This document shows, in pieces, positions 1-14,046 of a stretch of DNA of 64,000 nucleotides. The position numbers and the translations under genes were made by a program. The notes beneath the pieces were generated by a model, which had not been told where the DNA came from, did not search any database, and saw only the letters and a list, made by a program, of their open reading frames with translations. This DNA is from Aristolochia californica (Eukaryota > Streptophyta > Magnoliopsida > Piperales > Aristolochiaceae). The stretch covers positions 17,795,276-17,859,275 of the forward strand of contig JARWKL010000006.1 in the NCBI GenBank assembly GCA_029961685.1, given 5' to 3'. How positions within the stretch are numbered: the stretch's first letter is position 1; the number at the start of each line of letters is the position of its first letter.

Positions 1-99
1 TTCTACTAAACAAAAGGATAAAGAAAATAGATCGCAACATATAAAAAAAATTGAAAACTATAGTAAATGTAAGTGAAGAAAATTATTTAACGCACTAAA

Positions 100-498
100 A
101 ATTAACATCAAAGTTTTTTTATCCATGTTTGGGAAATTCCACAAGTACTACCCCAAATAGCTTGATGGAATTTTATAAGAAAGAGATATCTAATTGGTCC
201 TAACATGTTTTAAATGTGGATTTGCATGCTTGAAACATGTTGAATATGCAAAGGATCTAACGATCTAAAAATTTCAAGGAGCAAAAAAAATTAAATTCTC
301 AAGTTAACGTGTGGTGGGATATTTACCAGAGCCAAACAATTCATTTTTGACTATTTTACGAAAAGCGTGCCTAACAATCATAGATCATCGTAAATGTTTT
401 GTTTGATTAATGATGTGTAACGGCTATAATTTTTGTTAGAAATGACTTGTGGTTTGGGAGTCAACACTCATTTAATAATGCCCCGACGAACACAAACC

Positions 499-538
<40 letters not shown>

Positions 539-3500
539 TTTTCCAATGATTGGAAAACCTAATATATAAAAAACTAAAGGAGTTTACAGTCTTTAAAAAT
601 CACAGATACTTTTTTGAATGACCTCTCTCAACATTTGTGCATTTCCATTTTAGATGTCAATTTTTGTTCAAATCCAAACTTTAGTTTTCTCGCTCCCATT
701 TTTCTCTTAAACAAAAAGATAAGGTAAATCGATCAAAACAAAATGAAAATTTTAGAGTTTATGTATGCAAAAAATTGAAAACTAGAACAAATGTAAGTGA
801 AGAAAATTATTTCATGCAATAAAAATGAACACCAAATTTTGGTTATCCATGTTTGGGAAATTCCACTAGTACAACCTCTAATAGCTTGGTGGAATTTTAT
901 ATGAAAGAGATTTATAATTGATCCTCACATGTTTTAAATGTGGATATGCATACCTGAAACATGTTGAAGATGCAAATGACCTAATGATCGATATATTTCA
1001 AGGTGTAGAAAAAGTTAAATTCTCAAGTTAACATTTGGTGGGATATTTTCCAGAGCCAAACAACCCACTTTTTGCCTATTTTACATCAAGCGGACCTAAC
1101 AATTATAGATCATCGTATTTTTTATGATCGATTAATGATGTGTAACGGCTATAATTTTTGTTAGAAATGACTTATGGTTTGGGAGTCAACACTCAGTTAG
1201 AAAAGTCCTCACCCCCCCTTTTCCGAAGATTGAAAAACCTAATATATAAAAAACTAAAAGTGTTTAAAATCCTTAAAAATCACACATACTTTTTTGAATT
1301 ATCTCTCTCGGCATTTGTGCATTTCCATTTTGGATGTTCAATTTTGTTTCAAATCCAAACTTGAGATTTCACTTTCCCATTTTTCTCTTCAACAAAATGA
1401 TAAGGCAAATAGATGACAACAAAATGAAAATTTTAGAGTTTATGTATGCAAAAAATTAAAAACTATAATAAACGTAAGCAAAGAAAATTATTTAATGCAC
1501 TAAAAATAAAACCCAAAGTTTTGTTATCCATATTTGAGAAATTCCAGAAATTCCACTAATACAACCCCAAACAGCTTGGTTGAATTTTATAAGAAAGAGA
1601 TTTCTAGTTGATGCTAACATGTTTTAGATGTGGATATGTATGCCTGAAAAATGTTGAAGATGCAAATGACCTAATGATCCAAAAATTTCAAAGAGTAGAA
1701 AAAATTAAATTCTCAAGTTAACGTGCGGTGGGATATTTGCAAAAGCCAAACAACATACTTTTTGCCTATTTTACTAAAGGCGGACCTAACAATCATAGAT
1801 CATCGTAAATGTTTTGATCGATTAATGATGTGTAACGACTATAATTTTTGTTAGAATTGAATTATGGTTATGGAGTCAACACTCACTGAAAAATGCTTCA
1901 CCCCCCTTTTTCAATGATTGCAAAACCTAATATATAAAAAACAAAAAGAGTTTAAAATCCTTAAAAATCACAGATACTTTTTGGAATTTTCTCACTCAGC
2001 ATTTCTGCATTTCCAATTTGGATGTTCAATTTTTTTTTAAATCCAAACTTGAGTTTTCACTTTACCATTTTTCTTGTAAACAAAAAGATAAGGCAAACAC
2101 AGCACAACAAAATGAAAATTTTAGAGTTTATGTACGCAAAAAATTGAAAAATAAAACAAATGTAAGTGAAGAAAATTATTTCACGCACTACAAATGAACA
2201 CCAGACTTTTGATATCCATGTCTAGAATATTCCATTAGTACAACCCCTTATCGCGTGGTGGAATTTTATAAGAAATAGATTTTTAATTGATCCTAACATG
2301 TTTTAAATGTGGATATGCATGCCTAAAACATTTTGAAGATGCAAATGACCAAATGATCTTAAAATTTCAAGGAGTAGAAAAAATTAAATTTTCAAGCTAA
2401 TGTGCCGTGGGATATTTACTAGAACCAAACTACCAACATTTTGCCTATTTTAAAAAAAACGGACCTAACAATCATAGATCATCGTAAATGTTTTCATCAA
2501 TTAATGATGTGTAACAGCTATAATTTTTGTTAGAAATGACTTATGGTTATGGAGTCAACACTCAGTTAAAAATACCTCTCCCCCCTTTTTCGATGATTGC
2601 AAAACCTAATATATAAAAAACAAAAAGAGTTTATAATCCATAAAAATTACAGATACTTTTTGGAATTATCTCTCTCAACATTTGAGCATGTCCATTTTGG
2701 ATGTTCAATTTTTTTTCAAATCCAAACTTGAGTTTTCACTCGCCCATGTTTCTCGTAAACAAAAAGATAAGTCAAATAGATCACAACAAAATGAAATTTT
2801 TAGAGTTTATGAATGCAAAAAATTGGATACCAACAAATGTAATTGAAGAAAATTATTTCAACCACTAAAAATGAACGCAAAAGTTTTGTTATCCATGTTT
2901 GGGAAATTCACTTTCTAAAACCCGTAATAGCTTGGTGGAATTTATAAGAAAGAGATTTCTAATTGATCCTAACATCTTTTAAAACTAGATATGGATGCCT
3001 GAAATGGGTTGAAGATGCAAATGATCTAAAGATCCAAAAATTTCAAAGAGTAGAAAAAATTAAATTCTCAAGTAAACGTGCGGTGGGATATTTACAAGAG
3101 CCAAACAACCCACTTTTTGCCTATTTTAGAAAAATCAGACCAAACAATCTTGGATCATCGTAAATGTTTTCATCGATTAATGATGTGTAATGGCTATAAT
3201 TTTTGTTAGAAATGACTTATGGTTTGGGAGTCAACACTCAGTTAAAAAAGACACCCCCCCACCCCCCCCCCCCCCCCCTTTTCCGAAGATTGCAACACCT
3301 AATATATAAAAAATATATGAGTTCACAATACTTAAAAATCACAGATACTGCTTGGAATTATCTCTCTCAGCAATTGTGCATTTCCATTTTGTATGTTCAA
3401 TTTTTTTTCAAATCCAAACTTGAGTTTTTACTCTCCCATTTTTCTCGTAAACAAAAAGATAAGGCAAATAGATCACAACAAAAAGAAAATTTTAGAGTTT

Positions 3501-4580
3501 ATGTATGCAAAAAATTGAAAACTATAATAAATGTAAGTGAAGAAAATTATTTCACGCACTAAAAATGAACACCAAAGTTTTGTTATCCATGTTTACTAAA
3601 TTCCACTAGAACAACCACTAATAGCGTGGTGGAATTTTATAAGAAAGAGATTTCTATTTGGTCCTAACATGTTTTAAATGTGGAAATGCATGCTTGAAAC
3701 ATGGCGAAGACTAAAGGATCTAACGATCCAAAAAATTCACGAAGAAAAAAAATTAAATTCTCAAGTTGACGTGCAGTGGGATATTTACCAGAGCCAAACA
3801 ATCCACTTTTTGACTATTTTAAAAAAAGCATACCTAACAATCATAGATCATCATAAATGTTTTGCTTGAATAAGGATGTGTAATGACAATAATTTTTGTT
3901 AGAAATTACTTGTGGTTTGGGCGTCAACACTCATTTAAAAATGCCTCACCCCCACATTTTCGATGATTGGAAAACTTCATATATAAAAAACTAAAAGAGT
4001 TTAAAATCTTTAAAAATCACAAATACTTTTTGGAATTATCTCTCTCAGAATTTGTGCATTTCCATTTTAGATGTCAATTTTTGTTCAAATCCAAACTTTA
4101 GTTTTCTCGCTCCCATTTTTCTCATAAACAAAAAGATAAGGAAAATTGATCAAAACAAAATAAAAATTTTAGAGTTTATGTATGCAAAAAATTGAAAACT
4201 ATAACAAATCTAAGTGAAGAAAATTATTTTACTCATTAAAAATGAACACCAAAGTTTGGTTATCCATGTTTGGGAAATTCCACTAGTACAACCTCTAATA
4301 GCTTGGTGGAATTTTATATGAAAGAGATTTATAATTGATCCTAACATGTTTTAAATGTGGATATGCATGCCTGAAACATGTTAAAGATGCAAATGACCTA
4401 ATGATCCAAATATTTCAAGGTGTAGAAAAAGTTAAATTCTCAAGTTCTCATGCGGTGGGATGTTTTTATGAGCCCAACATCTAACTTTTTGCCTATTTTA
4501 AAAAATGGACCAGACAATCAAAGATCATTGTAAATATTTTGAGCGATTAATGATGTGTAATGGCTATAATTTTTATTAGA
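100..4580 (+). repeat. Five-monomer-offset duplication (about 100-1160 matches 3560-4580)
   Basis: The two stretches share variants not seen in the monomers between them: AAAGGATCTAACGATC (near 256 and 3713), GACTTGTGGTTTGGG at the landmark, and TAGATGTCAATTTTTGTTC in place of the usual GGATGTTCAATTTT (651 and 4068). The offset is about 3.42-3.46 kb, i.e. five monomers; it changes across the C-tract because the first copy carries 39 C there. Extents are by eye. Confidence 0.7.
500..538 (+). repeat. Long C-tract (39 C)
   Basis: An uninterrupted run of 39 C at the C-tract position of the monomer. Most monomers carry 4-8 C at the same place, so this is a local expansion. The complementary strand is a G-tract. 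Exact length in an assembly should be treated with caution because homopolymers are error-prone. Confidence 0.9.
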
Positions 4581-7500
4581 AATGACTTATAGTTTTGGAG
4601 TCAACACTCAGTTAAAAATACGTCGCACCCCCTTTTCTGATGATTGCAAAACCTGATATATAAAAAACTAAAAGAGTTTACAATCCTTAAAAATCATAGA
4701 TACTTTTTGGAATTATCTCACTCAGCATTTGTGCATTTCCATTTTGGATGTTCATTTTTTTTTTCAAATTCAAACATGAGTTTGCACTCTCCCATTTTTC
4801 TCGTAAACAAAAAGATAAGGTAAATAGATCACAAAAAAATGAAAATTTAAGAGTTTATGTATGCAAGAAATTGAAAACTATAATATATGTTAGTGAAGAA
4901 AATTATTTTCACACTAAAAAAATGGGCACCAAAGTATGTTATCCATGTTTGGGAAGTTTCACTAGTACAACTCCTAATAGCTTGGTGAAATTTTATAAGA
5001 AAGAGATTTCTAATTGATCCTATCATATTTTAAATGTTGTGGATATGCATGCCTGAAACATGTTGAAGATGCAAATGACCTAATGATCCAAAAATTTCAA
5101 GAAGTAGAAAAAATTTAATTCTCAAGCTAACGTGCGGGTGGATATTTAGTAGAGCCAAACAACCCACTTTTTGTCTATATCGCAAAAAGCGGACCTTACA
5201 ATCATAGGTCATGGTAAATGTTTTCATCGATTAAAGATGTGTAATGGCTATAATTTTTGTTAGAAAAGACATGGTTTCAGAGTTAACATTCAGTTAAAAA
5301 TTCCTCACCCCCTTTTTCGAGCATTAAAAAACCTAATAAATAAAAAATCAAAGCGTTTACAATCATTAAAAATCACAGATACGGTTTGAAATTATCTCTT
5401 TTAGGAATTGTGCATTTTCACTTTGGATGTTAATTGTTTTTTCAAATCCAAACTTCAGTTTTCACACTCCCATTTTTCTCGTAAAGATCTCAACATAATG
5501 AAAATTTTAGAGTTTATGTATGCAAAAAATATAAAACTATAACAAATGTAAGTGAAAAAAATTATTTCATACACTAAATAAGAACACCAAAGTTTTGTTA
5601 TCCATGTTTGGGAAATTGCAATGTACTACCCCTAATAGCTTGGTGAAATTTTATAAGAAAGAGATTTCTTCTTGATCCTAATGTGTTTTAAATGTGGATA
5701 TGTATGCCTGAAAAATGTTGAAGATGCACATGACCTAATCATCCAAAAATTTAAAGGACAGAAATAAATAAATTTTCGTAAATCCATTAACGTTAGATGG
5801 GATATTTACCAGAGGCAAAAATCCACTTTTTGCCTATTTTATAAAAAGCGGACCTAACAATCATAGATCATCGTAAATGTTTTGATCAATTAATCATGTG
5901 TAATGGCTATAATTTTATTAAGAAATGACTTGTGGTTTGGGAGTCAACAAAGTTAAAAAAGCCTCCCCCCCCTTTCTGATGATTGCAAAATCTTATATAT
6001 AAAAAACTAAAAGAGTTTATAATCCTTAAAAATCACAGATACTGCTTGGAATTATCTCTATCAGCAATTGTGCATTTCCATTTTGGCTGTTCAATTTTGT
6101 TTAGAATCCAAACTAGAGTATTTACTCTCCCATTTCTCTCGTAATAAAAAAGATAAGGCAAACAGATCATAACAAAATGAAAATTTTAGATTTTATGTAT
6201 GCAAAAAAATTCAAAACTAAAATAAATATAAGTGAAGAAAATTATTTCACTCACAAAAAACGAACACCAAAGTTTTGTTATCCATGTTAGAGAAATTCCA
6301 TTAGTACAACCTTAATAGCTTGGTGGAATTTAATAAGAAAGAGATCAAATTGATCAGAACGTATTTTAAATGTGGATATGCATGCCTAAAACATGTTGAA
6401 GATGCAAATGACCTAATGAACCAAAAATTTCAAAAAGTAGAAAAAATTAAATTCTCAAGTTAACGTGTGGTGGGATATTTACCATAGCCAAACAACCCAC
6501 TTTTTGCCTATTTTATAAAAAGCGGACCTAACAATCATAGATCATCTTAATTTTTATGATCGATTAATGATGTGTAACGGATTTAAGTTTATTTAGAAAT
6601 GACTTATGGTTTGGGAGTCAACACTCAGGTAAAAAAGTCCTCGCCCCCCCCCCTTTCCGATGATTGAAAAACCTAATATATAAAAAACTAAAATATTTAA
6701 AATCCTTAAAAATAACATTTTGGATGTTCAAAAAGTCCTCGGAATTTGCACATTTCCATTTTGGATGTTCAATTTTTTTTCAAATCCAAACTTGAATTTT
6801 CACTTTCCCATTTTTCTCTTAAACAAAATGATAACACTAATAGATTACAAAAAAATGAAAATTTTAGAGTTTATGTATGCAAAAAATTGAAAACTATAAT
6901 AAATTTAAGTGAAGAAAATTATTTAATGCACTAAAAATGAACACCAAATTTTTGTTATCCATGTTTGGGAAATTCAACTAATACAACCCCAAAAAGCTTG
7001 GTGGAATTTTAAAAGAAAGAGATTTCTAGTTGATCCTAACATGTTTTAAAAGTGGATATGTATGCCTGAAAAATATTGAAGATGCAAATGACCTAATGAT
7101 CCAAATATTTTAAGGAGTAAAAAAAATTAAATTCTATAGTTAACGTGCGGTGGAATATTTACCAGAGCCAAACAACCGACTTTTTGCCTATTTTACTAAA
7201 AGCGAACCTAACAATCATAGATCAACGGAAATGTTTTGATCGATTAATGATGTGTAACGGCTATAATTTTTAATAGAAATGACTTATGGTTATGGAGTCA
7301 ACACTCAGTTAAAAATGCCTCGCCCCCCCTTTTTCGTTGATTGCAAAACCTAATATATAAAAAACAAAAAGAGTTTAAAATACTTAAAAGTCACAGATAC
7401 TTTTTAGAATTATCTCACTCAGCATCTGTGCATTTCCATTTTGTAAATTCAAATTTTTTTCAAATCCAAACTTGAGTTTCCACTCTCCCATTTTTCTTGT

Positions 7501-8349
7501 AAACAAAAAGACAAGGAAAATAGATCACAACAAAATGAAAATTTTAGTGTTTATGCATGCAAAGAATTGAAAACTATAATAAATAAAAGTGAAGGAAATT
7601 ATTTCACGCACTAAAAATGGACACCAATGTTTGGGAAATTTCACTAGTACAACCCCTAATAGCTTGGTGGAATTTTATAAGAAAGAGATTTCTAATTGAT
7701 CCTAACATGTTTTAAATGTTGTGGATATGCATGCCTGAAACATGTTCAAGATGCAAATGACCTAATGATCTAAAAATTTCAAGTAGTAGAAAAAATTAAA
7801 TTCTCAAGTTCACGTGCGGTGGGACATATATCTGAGCAAAACAACCCAATTTTTGCCTATTTTACAAATAGCGGACCTCACAATCCTAGTTCATCGTAAA
7901 TATTTTTATCGATTAATGATGTGTAATGTCTATAAGTTTTGTTAGAAATGACTTATGGTTTGGGAGTCAACACTCTGTTAAAATGCCTCGCCCCACCTTT
8001 TTTGATGATTGCAAAACTTAATATATAAAAAAAAAAGTTTTCAATCCATAAAAATCACAGATAATTTTAGGATTTATCTTTCTTAGCATTTGAGCATTTC
8101 CATTTTTTATCTTCAATTTTTTTTCAAATCTAAACATGTGTTTTTACTCACCCTTTTTTCTCGTAAATAAAAATATAAGGCAAATAGATCACAACAAAAT
8201 GAAAATTTTAGGGTTTATGTATGCAAAACATTGAAAACTATATTAAATGTAACAGAAGAAAATTATTTCACCGACTAAAAATAAACACCAAAGTTTTGTT
8301 ATCCATGTTTGGGAAATTCCACTAGTAAAACCCCTAATAGCTTGGTGAA

Positions 8350-11300
8350 ATTTTATAAGAAAGAGATTCCTAATTGATCCTAACATGTTTTAAATGTGGA
8401 TATGCATGCCTGAAACATGTTGAAGATGGAAATGACCTAATGATCCAAAAATTTCGAGTAGAAAAAATTAAATTCTCAAGTTAACTTACGGTGGGATATT
8501 TACTAGAGCCGAACAACCCACTTTTTTCCTTTTTTTTAAAAAAAACGGACCTAATAATCATAGATCATCGTAAATGTGTTGATCGATTAATGATGTGTAA
8601 CGACTATAATTTTTGTTAGAAATGACTCATGGTTTGGGAGTCAACACTCAGTTAAAAATGCCTCGCCGCCCCCTTTTTCGATGATTGCAAAACCTAACAT
8701 ATAAAAAATAAAAGAGTTTGAAATCCTAAAAGATCAAAGATACTATTTGGAATTATCTCTCTCAACAATTGTGCATTTCCATTTTGGATGTTGTATTTTT
8801 TTTAGAATCCAAACTTGAGTTTTTACTCTCCCATTTTTCTTGTAATAAAAATTATAAGGCAAATGGATCGCAATAAACTGAAAATTAAAGAGTTTATGTA
8901 TGTAAAAAATTAAAAAATATAATAAATGTAGCTGAAGAAAATTATTTCACGCACTAAAAATGAACACCAAAGTTTTGTTGTCCATGTTTGGGAAAACCCA
9001 CTAGTACAACCCCTAATAGCTTGGTGGAATTTTATAAGAAAGAGATTTCTAATTGATCCTAACATGTTTTAAATGTGGGTATGCATGCGTGAAACATGTT
9101 GAAGATGGAAATGACCCAATGATCCAAAAAAATTCATGGAGTAGAAAAAAATATATTCTCAAGTTAACATGCGGTGGGATATTTACCAGAGCCAAACAAC
9201 CCACTTTTTGCCTATTTTACAAAAAGCGGACCTAACAATCATAGATCATCATAATTTTTATGATCGATTAATTACTTGTAAGGACTATAATTTTTGTTAG
9301 AAATGACTTATAGTTTGGGAGTCAACACTTAGTTAAAAACGTCCTCGCCCCCCTTTTCCGATGATTGAAAAACCTAATATATAAAAAAATAAAAGAGTTT
9401 AGAATCCTTAAAAATCACACATACTTTTTGGAATTATCTCTCTCTGCATTTGGGTATTTCTATTATTGATGTTCAATTTTTTTTCAAATCAATACTTGAG
9501 TTTTCACTTTCCCATTTTTCTCTTAAACAAAATGATAAGGCAAATAGATCACAACAAATTGAAAATTTTAGAGTTTATGTATGCAAAAAATTGAAAACTA
9601 TAATAAATATAAGTGATGAAAATTATTTAATGTTCTAAAAGTGAACACCAAAGTTTTGTTATACATGTTTGGGAAATTCCACTAATACAACCCCAATTAG
9701 CTTGGTGAAATTTTATAAGAAAAAGATTTCTAATTAATCCTACCATGATATGCATGCCTAAAAAATGTTGAAGATGCAAATGACCTAATGATCCAAAAAT
9801 TTAAAGGAGCAAAAAAAATTAAATTCTCTAGTTAACCTGCGGTGCGATATTTTACCAGAGCCAAACAACCGACTTTTTGCCTATTTTACTAAAAGTGGAC
9901 CTAACAATCATAAACCATCATAAATGTTTTGATCAATTAATGACGTGTAACGGCTGAATTTTTTTTTTAAAAATGACTTATGGTTATGGAGTCAACACTC
10001 AGTTAAAAATTCCTCGTCCCCCCTTTCTCGAAGATTGCAAAACCTAATATATAAAAAACAAAAATAGTTTAAAATCCTTAAAAATTATAGATACTTTTTG
10101 GAATTATCTCACTCAGCATTTGTGCATTTCCATTTTGGATGTTCAATTTTTTTTCAAATCCAAACTTGAGTTTTCATTTTCCCATTTTTCTCTTAAACCA
10201 AATGATAAGGAAAATAGATCACAACAAAATGAAAATTTTATAGTTTATGTATGAAAAAAAATTGAAAGCTAAAATAAAAGTAAGTGAAGAAAATTATTTA
10301 ATGCACTAAAAATGAACACCAAAGTTTATTTATCCATGTTTGGTAAATTCCACAAGCACATCCCCAAATAGCTTGGTTGAATTTTATAAGAAAGAGATTC
10401 CTAATTGATCCTAACATGTTTTAAATGTGGATATGCATGTCTGAAACATGTTGAAGAAGGAAATGACCTAATGATCAAAAAATTTCGAGTAGAAAAAATT
10501 AAATTCTCAAGTTAACGTGCGGTGGGATATTTACTAGAGCCGAACAACCCACTTTTTTCCTTTTTTTTTAAAAAAATGGACCTAATAATCATAGATCATC
10601 GTAAATGTGTTGATCGATTAATGATGTGTAACGACTATAATTTTTGTTAGAAATGACTTATGGTTTGGGAGTCAACACTCAGTTAAAAATGCCTCGCCGC
10701 CCCCTTTTCCGATGATTGCAAAACCTAACATATAAAAAATAAAAAAGTTTGAAATCCTAAAAAATCAAAGATACTATTTGGAATTATCTCTCTCAACAAT
10801 TGTGCATTTCCATTTTGGATGTTGGATTTTTTTTAGAATCCAAACTTGAGTTTTTACTCTCCCATTTTTCTCGTAATAAAAATTATAAGGCAAATGGATC
10901 GCAATAAACTGAAAATTAAAGAGTTTATGTATGTAAAAAATTAAAAAATATAATAAATGTAACTGAAGAAAATTATTTCACGCACTAAAAATGAACACCA
11001 AAGTTTTGTTGTCCATGTTTGGGAAAACCCACTAGTGCAACCCCTAATAGCTTGGTGGAATTTTATAAGAAAGAGATTTCTAATTGATCCTAACATGTTT
11101 TAAATGTGGGTATGCATGCGTGAAACATGTTGAAGATGGAAATGACCCAATGATCCAAAAAATTTCATGGAGTAGAAAAAAATATATTCTCAAGTTAACA
11201 TGCGGTGGGATATTTACCAGAGCCAAACAACCCACTTTTTGCCTATTTTACAAAAAGCGGACCTAACAATCATAGATCATCATAATTTTTATGATCGATT

Positions 11301-12440
11301 AATGACTTGTAAGGACTATAATTTTTGTTAGAAATGACTTATAGTTTGGGAGTCAACACTTAGTTAAAAACGTCCTCGCCCCCCTTTTCCGATGATTGAA
11401 AAACCTAATATATAAAAAAATAAAAGAGTTTAGAATCCTTAAAAATCACACATACTTTTTGGAATTATCTCTCTCTGCATTTGGGTATTTCTATTATTGA
11501 TGTTCAATTTTTTTTCAAATCAATACTTGAGTTTTCACTTTCCCATTTTTCTCTTAAACAAAATGATAAGGCAAATAGATCACAACAAATTGAAAATTTT
11601 AGAGTTTATGTATGCAAAAAATTGAAAACTATAATAAATATAAGTGATGAAAATTATTTAATGTTCTAAAAGTGAACACCAAAGTTTTGTTATGCATGTT
11701 TGGGAAATTCCACTAATACAACCCCAATTAGCTTGGTGAAATTTTATAAGAAAAAGATTTCTATTTAATCCTACCATGATATGCATGCCTAAAAAATGTT
11801 GAAGATGCAAATGACCTAATGATCCAAAAATTTAAAGGAGCAAAAAAAATTAAATTCTCTAGTTAACCTGCGGTGGGATATTTTACCAGAGCCAAACAAC
11901 CGACTTTTTGCCTATTTTACTAAAAGTGGACCTAACAATCATAAACCGTCATAAATGTTTTGATCAATTAATGACGTGTAACGGCTGAATTTTTTTTTTA
12001 AAAATGACTTATGGTTATGGAGTCAACACTCAGTTAAAAATTCCTCGTCCCCCCTTTTTCGAAGATTGCAAAACCTAATATATAAAAAACAAAAATAGTT
12101 TACAATCCTTAAAAATTATAGATACTTTTTGGAATTATCTCACTCAGCATTTGTGCATTTCCATTTTGGATGTTCAATTTTTTTTCAAATCCAAACTTGA
12201 GTTTTCATTTTCCCATTTTTCTCTTAAACCAAATGATAAGGAAAATAGATCACAACAAAATGAAAATTTTATAGTTTATGTATGAAAAAAAATTGAAAGC
12301 TAAAATAAATGTAAGTGAAGAAAATTATTTAATGCACTAAAAATGAACACCAAAGTTTATTTATCCATGTTTGGTAAATTCCACAAGCACATCCCCAAAT
12401 AGCTTGGTTGAATTTTATAAGAAAGAGATTTCTAATTGAT
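8350..12440 (+). repeat. Recent tandem duplication of three monomers (2,031 bp x2)
   Basis: The stretch from about 8350 to 10381 is repeated at about 10381 to 12412 with a constant offset of 2,031 bp and very few differences. Matching pairs include 9053/11084 and 9450/11481. The copies are much more alike than adjacent monomers, so the event is recent. The flanking pieces (about 10312-10430 and 12343-12430) also match, as expected for unequal exchange between monomers three apart. Confidence 0.93.
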
Positions 12441-14046
12441 CCTAACATGTTTTAAATGTGGATATGCATGCCTGAAACATGATGAAGAAGAAAATCACCT
12501 AATGATCCAAAAATTTCAAGGAGCAGAAATAATTAAATTTTCAAGTGAACGTGTGGTGGGATATTTACCAGAGCCAAAGTATCCACTTTTTGCCTATTTT
12601 ATAAATAACGGACCTAACAAACATAGATCATCGTAAATGTTTTGATCGATTAATGATGTGTAACGGTTATAATTTTATTTAGAAATGACTTGTGGTTTGG
12701 GAGTCAACACAATTACAAATGCCTCGCCCCTCCTTTTCTGATGATTTCAGAACCTAAAATATAAAGAACTAAAAGAGTTAACAATCCTTAAATATCACAG
12801 ATACATTTTTGAATTATCTCTCTCAGCATTTGTGCATTTCCATTTTGGATGTTCATTCTTTTTCAAATCCAAACTTGAGTTTTCACTCTCCCATTTTTCT
12901 CATAAACAAAAAGATAAGGCAAAAAGATCACAAAAAATGAAAATTTTAGAGTTTATGTATGAAAAAAATTGAAAACAATAATAAATGATAGTAAAGAAAA
13001 TTATTTCACGCACAAAAAATGGACACCAAAGTTTTGTTATCCATGTTTGGGAAATTTCACTAGTACAACCCCAAATAGTTTGGTGGAATTTTATAAGAAA
13101 GAGATTTCTAATTGATCCAAACTTGTTTTAAATGCTGTGACTATGCATGCCTGATGCATGTTGAAGATGTAAATGACCTAATGATCCAAAAATTTCAAGG
13201 AGTAGAAAAAATTAAATTCTCAAGTAAATGTGCAGTGGGATATTTACAAGAGCCAAACAACCCACTTTTTGCCTATTTTAAAAAAAGCAGACCGAACAAG
13301 CCTAGTTCATCGTAAATATTTTTATCGATTAAAGATGTGTAATGGCTATAAGTTTTGTTAGAAATGACTTATGGTTTGGGAGTCAACACTCTGTTAAAAA
13401 TTCCTCGCCCCGCCTTTTTCAATGATTGCAAAACCTGATATATAAAAAAAATAGTTTACAATCCATAAAAATCACAAATAATATTTAGAATTAGCTCTCT
13501 CACCATTTGAGCATTTCCATTTTGGGTGTTTAATTTTTTTTTCAAATCCAAACTTGAGTTTTTACTCTCCCTCTTTTCTTGTTAAGAAAATTATATGGCA
13601 AATAGATCATAACAAAATGAAAATTTTAGAGTTTATGTATGTAAAACAATGAAAACTATAATAAATGTAACAGAAGAAAATTATTTCACCCACTAAAAAT
13701 AAATACCAAAGTTTTGTTATCCATGTTTGGGTTGGTGGAATTTTATAAGAAAGAGATTGCTAATTGATCCTAACATGTTTTAAATATGGATATACATGCT
13801 TGAAACATGTTGAAGATGCAAATGACCTAATGATCCAAAATTTTCAAGGAGTATAAAAAATTAAATTCTCAAGTTAACAACCGCTGGGATATTTACCAGA
13901 GCCAAACAACATACTTTTTGCATATTTTTAAAAAATTAGACCTAAAAATCATAGATCATTGTAAATGTTTTGATCAATTAATGATATGTAAAAGCTATAA
14001 TTTTTGTTAGAAATGACTTATTGTTTTGGAGTTAACACTCAATTAG

